Positions 1-6,853 of a DNA stretch of 10,662 nucleotides are shown one piece after another (the first letter of the stretch is position 1; each line of letters begins with the position of its first letter). Location: positions 1 through 10,662 of the forward strand of contig CAIPNE010000528.1 of NCBI GenBank assembly GCA_903866355.1, read 5' to 3'. The DNA comes from an uncultured Gammaproteobacteria bacterium. GTDB lineage: Bacteria; Pseudomonadota; Gammaproteobacteria; Ga0077536. The position numbers and the translations under genes are program-made. The notes under the pieces were generated by a model that had not been told where the DNA came from, ran no database searches, and saw only the letters and a program-made list of their open reading frames with translations.

Positions 1-222
1 CTCTCGGCGCAAGTGCGCGTGCTGTTTTCGGGCGGCACGGGCGCGCACCGAGCCGATACCGCCATCCTGCAACATCTGCTGGTTTTACAACAGGCGGGCT
101 ACGCAGCGCCCCTGTGCTTGGTCACCCGGGACGCGGATTTCGCCCGTCAAGCCAAAGCCATGGGCGTCATCATTCTGCACCCAGAAGAATTCGCGATCGC
201 CGTTGATCTGGCACAAGCCTGA
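1..222 (+). CDS. C-terminal part of a NYN/PIN-like domain protein (YacP-like), 5' truncated by window edge
   Basis: The reading frame is open from base 1 to a TGA at 220-222, giving 73 visible residues; the true start lies outside the window. An ATG-like start at codon 5 (GTG) has no convincing ribosome site and falls inside the domain. Visible pattern: a hydrophobic strand ending in VLFSGG, then an acidic TADT-like helix start (ADTAI), a strand with LCLVTRDADFARQA, and a final GVIILHPEEF. The order 'strand, acidic helix, VTxDxDFAR, GxxIxxPEEF' is typical of the C-terminal half of NYN/YacP-type PIN-like nucleases, where the Asp residues bind metal. The role would be RNA cleavage or RNA metabolism in the cytoplasm. 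This family assignment is by pattern only. The gene converges with the monooxygenase on the other strand and does not look part of the catabolic set. Confidence 0.55.
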   Translation, partial: LSAQVRVLFSGGTGAHRADTAILQHLLVLQQAGYAAPLCLVTRDADFARQAKAMGVIILHPEEFAIAVDLAQA

Positions 223-230
223 TCACACGC

Positions 231-259
231 GCCTCAGATTTTCATCAACAATCTGCGGC
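231..259. terminator. Candidate hairpin between convergent genes
   Basis: Between the NYN-like stop (222) and the monooxygenase stop (287) lies an inverted repeat. CAGATT (235-240) pairs with AATCTG (250-255) over a 9-nt loop, and an outer GCC (231-233) pairs with GGC (257-259) across one mismatch. It is placed where a bidirectional terminator is expected. No T-run follows on either side, so it is at best a weak intrinsic terminator. Confidence 0.35.
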
Positions 260-286
260 GCCATGCGCAGTGGGCGCAACGCCGGT

Positions 287-1906
287 TTAGCGACCCAACA
301 CAAACGGCGCGTAATCCTCGCGGACAATCTCATCCAGTTGCTGCATGTAGGCCGCCATGCCTTCCATGAAGAACATGGAGGCACGCGGCTTGCCCGGCAC
401 GTTCGCGCCGTTAATCCAACTGTCGACCTGCGGAAACAGCGTGAGCTCCGCACCCCGACAACAGCGGGCCACCCAGTTTTCTTGGGCGTGAGGGTCGGTG
501 TCAATGGAGCGGTAGTCACCCGCACGGGCGTGCAGCATTAAATTGGTCATCCAGTTGATCTGGTATTCGTGGACGAGAGGCTGGCTGGTGAACGGGCCAA
601 ATGGCCCGAAAATCATGAACAGATTGGGAAAGTCGGCAATGGTCATCCCCATAAAAGCGGCCGGACCACGCGCCCACTGCTGCTGCAGCCGCCGACCGTG
701 GCGACCCACGGTGTCGATTTTTAAATAATTGCCGGTCACCGCATCGAAGCCCGTGGCGAAAATAATGACGTCGAGTGGAATGTCTTCGTGGGTCGTGCGA
801 ATCCCAGACTCGTTTATTTCCACGATAGGTGCAGCTTTCAGATCGACCAGCGTGACGTTGTCGCGGTTGAAGCAGTCGTAGTAGCCATCGACCGCCAGCG
901 GCCGCTTGGCGTAGAGATCGCGAGGGCATAATTTCTCAGCCAGTGCCGGGTCTTGCACTGTCTGACGAATCTTCGCGCGGATAAAATCCGTGGCGGTGTC
1001 GTTGGCCTCCCGGCTGATGATGATGTCGCCGAAGGTCTCCAGCATAAAACCAAAACCGCCGCCCTTCTGCCAAGCAGCTTCATAGACTTGCTGGCGTGCG
1101 GCGGCTGACACGCTCAAAGCGGGCGTGGTGCTTTCTTCGAGGCCGAACACCGCCGCGGTGTTGAGCGTACGCGCAACATAGCCAGCCGGGTCGGCGGTCA
1201 TCTGGGCGCGTCGCTCAGCGGGGAATGGCCCACAGCCCAGCGGCACCACGTATTGCGGCGTGCGCTGGAACACCAACAGATGACCCGCCGTGGGTGCGAG
1301 TGCGGTCACCAGTTGGATCCCGGTGGAGCCGGTACCGATCACCCCGATCCGTTTGCCAGCGAGATCGCCGGCTGCCTCCGGCCAGCGTGCGGCGTGATAA
1401 ATCTGCCCCTTGAAGCGTTCAGCGCCCGGAAAAACCGGCAAGTTAGCCGACGACAACAAGCCCACCCCTTCGACCAAATAACGCGCCGCAACCTGCTCGC
1501 CACGCGCCGTCGTCAAGCGCCACACCGCAGCGGTCTCGTCCCAATGAGCGGTGAGGATGCGGGTATTAAAATGGATCGAACGCTTGAGATCGTGCTTATC
1601 CGCCACCGCGTTGAGATAGGCGAGTACCTCCGGCTGGCGTGGATAGCGCTCTGACCATTGCCAACTCCGGAACAGATCTTCGTCGAAGGAATAGCAATAC
1701 ACCGAGGCGTCGGTGTCCACCCGACAACCGGGGTAGCGGTTCCAGTACCAAGTGCCGCCCACACCGCCGGCATCGTCGAAAGCCTCGGCCTGTAGCCCCA
1801 ACTGATCGCGCAGGCGTTGGAGCGCATACAGACCCCCAACGCCGCTGCCGATGACCGCGACCTCCAGCGTGAGGCCATCGAGTGTGTTGCTTGCGCTTGC
1901 TGGCAT
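287..1906 (-). CDS. Type I Baeyer-Villiger monooxygenase, cyclohexanone/phenylacetone monooxygenase-like
   Basis: This is a 539-residue flavoprotein predicted to use FAD, NADPH and O2 to insert oxygen next to a ketone, giving an ester or lactone, in the cytoplasm. Visible motifs in order: FAD Rossmann GSGVGG (20-25); the BVMO motif GGTWYWNRYPGCRVD (50-64); the BVMO fingerprint FxGxxxHxxxWP as FKGQIYHAARWP (165-176); NADPH Rossmann GTGSTG (191-196); K334-R335 before the YYDCFNRDNV block, with R335 at the place of the catalytic Arg (Arg337 of phenylacetone monooxygenase); the FATGFD motif (383-388); and GANVPGKPR near the C-terminus. Asp64 matches the conserved active-site Asp. Length and order fit the family, so the gene appears intact. 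The start is ATG at 1906 with a purine-rich GGGGGA about 7 nt upstream; the N-terminal tail before the first Rossmann strand is short, as usual. It diverges from the amidase gene. Class is confident, substrate is not determinable. Confidence 0.93.
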   Translation of the reverse strand: MPASASNTLDGLTLEVAVIGSGVGGLYALQRLRDQLGLQAEAFDDAGGVGGTWYWNRYPGCRVDTDASVYCYSFDEDLFRSWQWSERYPRQPEVLAYLNAVADKHDLKRSIHFNTRILTAHWDETAAVWRLTTARGEQVAARYLVEGVGLLSSANLPVFPGAERFKGQIYHAARWPEAAGDLAGKRIGVIGTGSTGIQLVTALAPTAGHLLVFQRTPQYVVPLGCGPFPAERRAQMTADPAGYVARTLNTAAVFGLEESTTPALSVSAAARQQVYEAAWQKGGGFGFMLETFGDIIISREANDTATDFIRAKIRQTVQDPALAEKLCPRDLYAKRPLAVDGYYDCFNRDNVTLVDLKAAPIVEINESGIRTTHEDIPLDVIIFATGFDAVTGNYLKIDTVGRHGRRLQQQWARGPAAFMGMTIADFPNLFMIFGPFGPFTSQPLVHEYQINWMTNLMLHARAGDYRSIDTDPHAQENWVARCCRGAELTLFPQVDSWINGANVPGKPRASMFFMEGMAAYMQQLDEIVREDYAPFVLGR

Positions 1907-2160
1907 GCCAGTTCCCCCCGTTCGTTGCGTGCCTAGTTTGGTTTTGGTGCGATTACGCCATATTTTTTCGCGGCGTGCTCACACGGCTCGAACTCACGTG
2001 CGACCAAGACTACCGACGTGGGCCACGGTGGCTAAGCAAATCGGCGGCGGCTCGACTAGACTAAACCCGGATCGACACACGACCAGCGTGGCCAGCAAAC
2101 CTGCCCCGCCGCGCTGGATATCGCCGCCCACCGCAGCCTATTTTTTAAGGAGAAACGCCC
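1907..2160. promoter_or_regulatory. Divergent control region between the BVMO and amidase genes
   Basis: This 254-bp non-coding stretch must contain promoters for both flanking genes. I see no convincing sigma-70 pair for either. What can be seen: an AT-rich island (about 1959-1970) on the monooxygenase side; a perfect 11-bp palindrome, CGTGG-G-CCACG, at 2017-2027; a loose inverted pair CCAGCG (2083-2088) and CGCTGG (2112-2117); and a T-run directly before the amidase ribosome site (2141-2146). The palindrome is a possible operator half-site pair. Confidence 0.5.
2147..2152 (+). promoter_or_regulatory. Ribosome binding site of the amidase gene
   Basis: AAGGAG is a near-perfect Shine-Dalgarno sequence lying 8 nt before the ATG at 2161. 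It fixes that start and suggests strong translation. Confidence 0.9.
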
Positions 2161-3684
2161 ATGACCGTTCCCGCCCTAACCCCAGAGCAGTTGCTCGAGG
2201 CCGCCCAGCGTGTGGGCCTGTCGTTGAGCCCGGCCGATGTGACGTCCTATCTCGGTTTGCTGGCGCCCTACATTAGCGCGTACAACCTAGTGGACGCGCT
2301 ACCCGACAACCTGCCGGAAGTGCAGTACCCGCGGACGCCCGGCACCCGGGCGCTGCCAGCCGATAACCCGCATAACGCCTGGTATGTCAGGACCGCGATC
2401 AAAGGTGCCGCCACCGGCCCGCTGGCCGGCAAGCGCGTCGCCATCAAAGATAACGTGATGGTAGCCGGTGTGCCCATGATGAACGGCAACGCCATTCTGG
2501 AAGGCTATGTGCCGGACATTGACGCCACCATCATCACCCGAATTCTCGACGCCGGCGGCGAAATCGCCGGCAAAACTCACTGCGAAAACTACTGCATTTC
2601 CGGGGGCAGCCACACCAACGCCAAGGGGCCGGTGCACAACCCCTACAAAATGGGTTACTCCGCGGGCGGGTCGTCCTCGGGCAGTGCCGTGGTGGTCGCG
2701 CTGGGTGAAGTCGACATGGCGATAGGCGGGGATCAGGGCGGCTCTATTCGCATGCCAGCGTCTTGGTGCGGCATCGTTGGCATGAAGCCTACCCATGGGC
2801 TCGTGCCCTATAGCGGCATCATGCCCATCGAGATCGTCTTGGATCACACTGGCCCCATGACCACCAACGTCCGCGACAACGCCCTGCTGCTAGAAGTACT
2901 CGCCGGTGTTGACGGTTACGACCCGCGACAGTTTCACGAAAAGCAGCCCGGCACGCTGGATTACACCACCGGCATTGCGGGCGGCGTGCAAGGGCTGCGC
3001 ATTGGCGTGGTGAAGGAAGGTTTTGGCCACGTTAATTCAGAAGCCGACGTCGACGCTTGCGTTCAGCGCGCGGCGGAACGTCTGCGCAGCCTCGGTGCCA
3101 TCGTCGAAGACATCTCCATTCCCGAACATTTGATAGCGCCAGCACTGTGGGTGCCCATCGGTACCGAGGGGATAGTGCAGACCATGATGCAAGGCGACGG
3201 CTACGGTGCCTCGCGGCGCGATTTGTACGTCACGAGCCTGATGGACAAGCTCCACGGTTGGGAACTGCGCGCCGACCAATTATCCGAAACCACCAAGCTA
3301 CTGACGGTGCTGGGTGTGCACATGAAAAAGCACTACGGCACGCGCTTCTACGGCAAAGCCACCAACATCGCGCGGCGCATAACTGCCGCCTACGACGCGG
3401 CGCTGGCCCAATATGACGTGCTGCTGATGCCGACCCTGCCGATGAAGGCGACCCCCATTCCCCCGCCCGACGCCACGCGCGAACTCCACGTGCAGCGGGC
3501 GCTGGAAATGATTACCAACACCTCGCCTTTCGACATCACGCATCACCCCGCGATCACCGTGCCCTGTGGGATGTCTGAGGGGCTGCCGATTGGCATGATG
3601 CTAGTGGGTAGGCACTTTGACGAGGCGCGGGTGTATCGGGTGAGCTACGCCTTCGAGCAATCGGGCGACTGGAAAGCGATGTAA
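2161..3684 (+). CDS. Amidase-signature family amidase, Rhodococcus nitrile-pathway amidase type
   Basis: This 507-residue enzyme is predicted to hydrolyse a carboxamide to acid plus ammonia in the cytoplasm. It has the amidase-signature Ser-cisSer-Lys triad: Lys96 in VAIKDN, Ser171 in the GGSSSGS loop, and Ser195 in GGDQGGSIRMPA. These are the same residue numbers I recall for the enantioselective Rhodococcus amidase, and large blocks read alike (KDNVMVAGVPMMNGN, AIGGDQGGSIR, LRIGVVKEGFGH, VLLMPTLP, PFDITHHPAITVPCG, GLPIGMMLVGRHFD). The N-terminal all-helical segment of that subfamily is also present. The family includes GatA, but the KDNVxVAGVPMMNG pattern and absence of GatB/C neighbours argue against a tRNA amidotransferase role. 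The Rhodococcus relatives sit beside nitrile hydratase genes; none is visible here, so the amide may come from another source. The gene is intact. It diverges from the CHMO-like BVMO and converges with the EthA-like one. Confidence 0.92.
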   Translation: MTVPALTPEQLLEAAQRVGLSLSPADVTSYLGLLAPYISAYNLVDALPDNLPEVQYPRTPGTRALPADNPHNAWYVRTAIKGAATGPLAGKRVAIKDNVMVAGVPMMNGNAILEGYVPDIDATIITRILDAGGEIAGKTHCENYCISGGSHTNAKGPVHNPYKMGYSAGGSSSGSAVVVALGEVDMAIGGDQGGSIRMPASWCGIVGMKPTHGLVPYSGIMPIEIVLDHTGPMTTNVRDNALLLEVLAGVDGYDPRQFHEKQPGTLDYTTGIAGGVQGLRIGVVKEGFGHVNSEADVDACVQRAAERLRSLGAIVEDISIPEHLIAPALWVPIGTEGIVQTMMQGDGYGASRRDLYVTSLMDKLHGWELRADQLSETTKLLTVLGVHMKKHYGTRFYGKATNIARRITAAYDAALAQYDVLLMPTLPMKATPIPPPDATRELHVQRALEMITNTSPFDITHHPAITVPCGMSEGLPIGMMLVGRHFDEARVYRVSYAFEQSGDWKAM

Positions 3685-3691
3685 TGGTCGC

Positions 3692-3720
3692 ACGCCGGGC
3701 GGGCGTTGCTAGCCCGGCGT
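3692..3720. terminator. GC-rich hairpin at the convergent amidase/EthA-like gene ends
   Basis: ACGCCGGGC (3692-3700) and GCCCGGCGT (3712-3720) form a perfect 9-bp stem over an 11-nt loop. The right arm overlaps the last three sense codons of the minus-strand monooxygenase, and the left arm starts 8 bp after the amidase stop. This is the expected place for a bidirectional terminator. There is no T-run on either side, so it may instead pause polymerase or shield mRNA 3' ends. Confidence 0.55.
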
Positions 3721-5196
3721 TCTATCCAGTGCGCCCGCCCGCGGGTGGTCAAAACTCAGCACGCCATCGGCCAAGGGGGCGTTGCGGAAATGCTCGCGGT
3801 CTTCCACATAGTTCTGCGTGTTGCGCCAAGGTGCGCGGTCTCCCTGCCGCGGAAATAGTGCCAGTGTGCGTTGCAGATAACCGGGCGTGAAGTCGTCGAT
3901 CATCGGCTTGGCGGGCATATCGACATCAGATGCGCGCAGCCGCGGCGTGCATTGGCCCACCCCCAGAGCGTCCAGCTGGTGGATGATTCGGCAGGCAAAT
4001 TCTGCCACCAGTTCCGAGCGCAGCGTCCATGACGCATTGATGTAGCCCAGCGTATACAACAGATTGGGCACCCCCGAGAACATCATGCCCCGGTAGGAGT
4101 AGGTCTGCGGAAAGCTAATGGGCTGACCATCCAAACTGAATGCCACTTCACCCATCAGCACCACTTGCAGACCCGTGGCGGTGACGATGATATCCGCTGG
4201 CAGCGTGGCCCCAGAATTCAAACGGATGCCCTGCGCCGTGAAGCGCTCAATGGTGTCGGTCACGACCTCCGCCCGCCCGGAGCGAATGGCGGCAAATAAA
4301 TCAGCGTCCGGCACCAAACACAGACGCTGGTCCCAAGGCTGGTAGCTGGGCGTGAAATGCCGGTCAACGTCGTAATCTGGCCCCAGCTCTTTGCGCACCA
4401 TGCCCAATAGCTGGCGGCGCACTTTGTCAGGCGCTTGCCGGGTTTGGCGGTAGACGTAACGCTGAAACTGCACGTTCTTCCAACGGGTGAGGCGATAGGC
4501 CAGCCGTGCCGGCAGCAGCTTTTTTAGCCAGTTGGCCACCGCATCCTCAGACGGTAGCGACACCACATAGGTGGGGGAACGCTGCAGCATGGTGACTTTG
4601 GCCGCCGTGCGCGCCAGTGCCGGCACCAAGGTCATGGCGGTGGCTCCACTGCCAATGATGACCACCCGCTGGTCGCGATAGTCTAAGTTTTCGGGCCAAG
4701 CCTGCGGATGCACGATGGGTCCGGTGAAGTCTTCACGCCCCACGAAGTCTGGCGTATAGCCCCCGCGGTAGCTGTAGTAGCCGCTGCACATCAACAGCAT
4801 GTTGCAGCCCAGTTGCACGGTCTCGCCGCCGGCGAGCGTTGCCGTTACCGTCCACGTGGAGGTGGCGGTGGACCACGCCGCAGCCGTTACGCGGTGGCCA
4901 AACCGGATGTGTTGATCGATACCAGACTCGCTCGCCGCTTCGCGCACATAGGCGAGGATAGAGGCCCCATCGGCGATGGCTTTGGCCTCACGCCAGGGCT
5001 TGGAGTCGTAGCCCATGGTGTACATGTCGCTGTCGGAGCGAATGCCGGGGTAGCGAAAAATATCCCAAGTACCGCCTACGCGGTCCCGCCCTTCCAACAA
5101 GACAAAGCGCTTGCCCGGGCATTTTTCCAACAACTGGCGCGCCGCACCGATGCCAGACAAACCAGCGCCTACGATGACAACGTCTACCTGTTGCAT
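3709..5196 (-). CDS. ethA: EthA-type Baeyer-Villiger monooxygenase
   Basis: This 495-residue FAD/NADPH enzyme closely resembles mycobacterial EthA (489 residues), the BVMO that oxidises ketones and activates thioamide drugs such as ethionamide. Motifs: GAGLSG (10-15), GGTWDIFRYPGIRSDSDMYT (41-60, a hallmark of the EthA branch), fingerprint FTGPIVHPQAWP (157-168), second Rossmann GSGATA (182-187), QRSPTYVVS (205-213), PWDQRLCLVP (287-296), VVTDTIERFT (311-320) and ATGLQ (340-344). The chosen start is ATG at 5196, with GGAG at 5203-5206 six nt upstream. An in-frame upstream extension to 5334 would add 46 low-complexity residues before the FAD strand and is rejected. The gene is only distantly related to the other BVMO in this window and is not a recent duplicate. 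It diverges from the SCP2-like/hydrolase-like pair, with which it may share a promoter region. No EthR-like TetR regulator is visible. The symbol is given by family resemblance. Confidence 0.92.
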   Translation of the reverse strand: MQQVDVVIVGAGLSGIGAARQLLEKCPGKRFVLLEGRDRVGGTWDIFRYPGIRSDSDMYTMGYDSKPWREAKAIADGASILAYVREAASESGIDQHIRFGHRVTAAAWSTATSTWTVTATLAGGETVQLGCNMLLMCSGYYSYRGGYTPDFVGREDFTGPIVHPQAWPENLDYRDQRVVIIGSGATAMTLVPALARTAAKVTMLQRSPTYVVSLPSEDAVANWLKKLLPARLAYRLTRWKNVQFQRYVYRQTRQAPDKVRRQLLGMVRKELGPDYDVDRHFTPSYQPWDQRLCLVPDADLFAAIRSGRAEVVTDTIERFTAQGIRLNSGATLPADIIVTATGLQVVLMGEVAFSLDGQPISFPQTYSYRGMMFSGVPNLLYTLGYINASWTLRSELVAEFACRIIHQLDALGVGQCTPRLRASDVDMPAKPMIDDFTPGYLQRTLALFPRQGDRAPWRNTQNYVEDREHFRNAPLADGVLSFDHPRAGALDRTPG

Positions 5197-5436
5197 AGCG
5201 AACTCCAAAGACGAGATGCCCCATATTATGCCGCCGCGGGGTGGGTAGTCTTGTGGCGATTCACCGCGTATGGCCGTGGGCGTGCAGCACCCCCGGCAGG
5301 CCGCCGCAACGACCCAGCCAACCGCCACACCCATACACCGTGAAAAAAGGTCGAAGGTCGTTCGCCATGCTCAGACTGAGTCAATGACGGCTTGAACTGT
5401 GTAGACTTTGAACGACTAACGCGAGAGGGGCAGACC
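5197..5436. promoter_or_regulatory. Divergent control region between EthA-like and SCP2-like genes
   Basis: This is a 240-bp non-coding stretch. On the minus strand CATAAT (5225-5230) could be a -10 box about 30 bp before the EthA-like start, but no -35 match is seen at a normal spacing. On the plus strand TTGAAC (5392-5397) resembles a -35 box with only a poor -10 (ACTAAC) 17 bp on. A perfect 11-bp palindrome CTCAG-A-CTGAG at 5370-5380 lies just upstream of that and could be an operator. Confidence 0.45.
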
Positions 5437-5841
5437 ATGCAATTTCCCGGGATCGATTTCGTACACGCATTACAGGCACAGCTGAATAGCGATGCAGCGT
5501 TCGCGACGGCCAGTCGCTGGTCAGATGTGAAAGTGCTGCTGTGTTTCGGTGAACAGCGTTTTTGGCTGAAGCTCTACGGTGGGAAAATCATCGATAGCAT
5601 GGCGTACTACCCCATGGCGAATCCGCTGGGCTGGGATTACGCCATTACCGCACCACTCCCAATCTGGCACGCACTGCGCAGTGGTAGCCGCGCGCTGGGC
5701 CACCTGCTGGATACTGGGGCCATTACGGTCGACGGCAATTTGCTGCAAGCAAACCGCCTCTACGAATCCACTCACCTGACCCTCTGCGCTATCCGCGACT
5801 TGCCTGCGGACGCCCCACAGGAGCCCACCCATGACGCATGA
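5437..5841 (+). CDS. Small SCP2-like (sterol-carrier-type) ligand-binding protein
   Basis: This is a 134-residue protein with no signal peptide or membrane segment, so probably cytosolic. The layout fits an SCP2-like fold. An N-terminal helix (about 5-25) leads to the segment WSDVKVLLCFGEQRFWLKLYGGKI (28-51), two beta strands with a G-rich turn, then WDYAITAPLPIWHAL (66-80). After a basic turn (RSGSRALGHLL) comes the 'GAITVDGNLLQANRLYES' segment (94-111), matching the 'G.l.v.Gd...a.rl' end of SCP2 domains. These domains bind hydrophobic ligands such as sterols or acyl-CoAs. ATG at 5437 is chosen because GAGAGGGG sits 6 nt upstream; a TTG start at 5392 would add 15 residues but lacks a ribosome site. 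Its stop overlaps the next gene by 11 bp, implying translational coupling. The family call is by pattern and could be wrong; a non-lipid SCP2-like accessory role is possible. Confidence 0.6.
   Translation: MQFPGIDFVHALQAQLNSDAAFATASRWSDVKVLLCFGEQRFWLKLYGGKIIDSMAYYPMANPLGWDYAITAPLPIWHALRSGSRALGHLLDTGAITVDGNLLQANRLYESTHLTLCAIRDLPADAPQEPTHDA
5819..5823 (+). promoter_or_regulatory. Ribosome binding site of the hydrolase-like gene
   Basis: AGGAG, 7 nt before the ATG at 5831, lies inside the coding end of the SCP2-like gene and fixes the overlapping start. Confidence 0.85.
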
Positions 5842-6649
5842 AATCACCGGGCGTTACGCCATCGTCGATGGCGCTCGCGTTTATTACGATGTCTGCGGCA
5901 CCGGCATTCCGCTCATCTGTATCCACATGGGCTGGGCGTGTTCACTGCAATGGCATCACTTCATGCCACTGATGGCGGCAGCGGGTTTCAAAGTCATCGC
6001 ACCCGATCTGCCTGGTCACGCCAAATCGATGCCGGTGAATTGGCAACCGTTCCGCAAGATGTACGACTACGCGCAATGGGTTTGGCACTTCATTGAAACC
6101 GTCTGTCCGGGCGAGCGACCCGTGGTGTGTGGCAGTGGCATCGGTGGCGACATGACGCTCCAAATTGCCTGCCATCACCCGAATGGCATTCGGGCCGGGA
6201 TGGCGTTTGAATCGGCCGCCAAAACGGGCTCCATTTCTTTTTTATCCAGCTACGCCGACCCCCACACTTTCCCGGGTTTTCACGCGTTGACCGACAATGC
6301 ATCGACCTCGGCGATGTACTACCCCTGCGATCCGCTCAAGGTGCTGGAGTCCAAGTGGCAGCATCGCGCCACCTACCAGCAAACCTGCGTCGCCGACATG
6401 GACGCCTGGAACGACCACGACGTCCGGGACTTACTCCATCGCATTGAGTGCCCCATTTTTCTGTTCAAGGGCGAGGCGGATTACCACATCCCTGAACAAG
6501 CCGTGTTGGAAACGCTGGCCGCCATCCCAAATGGCTTGGGCGAAGGCGGCATCGCCAAAGGCATGGGGCACTTGATCATGATGGAACAACCCGAGCAACT
6601 GGCCGCGGCCTGTATTGGCTTCCTGCAGCGTCGGAAAATTATTGACTAG
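5831..6649 (+). CDS. Alpha/beta-hydrolase-fold protein with Gly at the nucleophile position
   Basis: A 272-residue cytosolic protein with the alpha/beta-hydrolase plan: N-terminal strands (GARVYYDVCGTGIPLICIHM, 14-33), the APDLPGHAKS loop (57-66), a nucleophile elbow at 101-106, a cap region (about 130-200), the acid strand FLFKGEADYHIP (Asp217) and the terminal GMGHLIMMEQPEQ (His247). The canonical elbow is G-x-S-x-G-G. Here it reads G101-S102-G103-I104-G105-G106, so Gly103 stands where Ser, Asp or Cys should be, and the only Ser is one residue early. The codons are ggc agt ggc atc ggt ggc. Acid and His are retained. It may therefore be a non-hydrolytic member, a protein using Ser102 unusually, or a recently inactivated enzyme. 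The frame is intact. Next to BVMOs such a protein would be expected to open the ester or lactone product. It overlaps the SCP2-like gene by 11 bp and ends facing hyuB. Confidence 0.85.
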   Translation: MTHEITGRYAIVDGARVYYDVCGTGIPLICIHMGWACSLQWHHFMPLMAAAGFKVIAPDLPGHAKSMPVNWQPFRKMYDYAQWVWHFIETVCPGERPVVCGSGIGGDMTLQIACHHPNGIRAGMAFESAAKTGSISFLSSYADPHTFPGFHALTDNASTSAMYYPCDPLKVLESKWQHRATYQQTCVADMDAWNDHDVRDLLHRIECPIFLFKGEADYHIPEQAVLETLAAIPNGLGEGGIAKGMGHLIMMEQPEQLAAACIGFLQRRKIID

Positions 6650-6679
6650 GAGCGGCGGCGGGCCCAGCAGGAGGCGCGG

Positions 6680-6703
6680 GAGCCGCCCCCTCTGTGGGGC
6701 CTC
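6680..6703 (+). terminator. Candidate hairpin downstream of the hydrolase-like gene
   Basis: GCCCC (6685-6689) pairs with GGGGC (6696-6700) over a 6-nt loop, and GAG (6680-6682) with CTC (6701-6703) extends the stem past a 2-nt bulge. It starts about 30 bp after the stop at 6649. There is no T-run, so termination is uncertain. Confidence 0.35.
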
Positions 6704-6775
6704 ACCATTTGCCTCGGCGATACCTGCCTGCGAGCAGCACGTAGGCGCCGGCGGCGACATTAAGTCACGTGCCGG

Positions 6776-6794
6776 TGACATTCATCGAATGTCA
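6776..6794. repeat. 19-bp palindrome (8-bp arms, 3-nt centre)
   Basis: TGACATTC (6776-6783) and GAATGTCA (6787-6794) are perfect inverted copies around ATC. An overlapping smaller pair, GTCAC and GTGAC, lies just to the left (about 6764-6779). It could be a terminator stem or a protein-binding site; a 3-nt loop is tight but possible. Confidence 0.6.
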
Positions 6795-6853
6795 GCAGCA
6801 GAAATAATCCCAGTGCGAGCGTGGCGCCACCACAGCACCCAGAGCGCGGTGGT

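Noticed and set aside
2083..2117. CCAGCG/CGCTGG inverted pair as an operator
   Set aside because: Six-base arms 23 bp apart are expected by chance in GC-rich DNA; mentioned only within the control region entry.
1851..2276. Plus-strand open frame spanning the divergent region into the amidase
   Set aside because: It overlaps two well-supported genes in other frames and has Arg/Pro-rich, motif-free sequence.
287..5196. The two BVMO genes as a tandem duplication around the amidase
   Set aside because: They share only family motifs; one is CHMO/PAMO-like and the other EthA-like, so they are old, separate lineages.
5197..5334. Upstream in-frame extension of the EthA-like gene to an ATG at 5334
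   Set aside because: The added 46 residues are unlike any BVMO N-terminus, precede the FAD strand unnaturally, and lack a ribosome site; GGAG correctly precedes the ATG at 5196.
4708..5343. Antisense open frame (211 codons) over the EthA-like gene
   Set aside because: Ala/His/Arg-rich shadow with no ribosome site; the opposite strand encodes unmistakable BVMO motifs.
5392..5436. TTG start adding 15 residues to the SCP2-like protein
   Set aside because: No ribosome site is present; the ATG at 5437 has GAGAGGGG at good spacing, and the TTG lies in a possible promoter.
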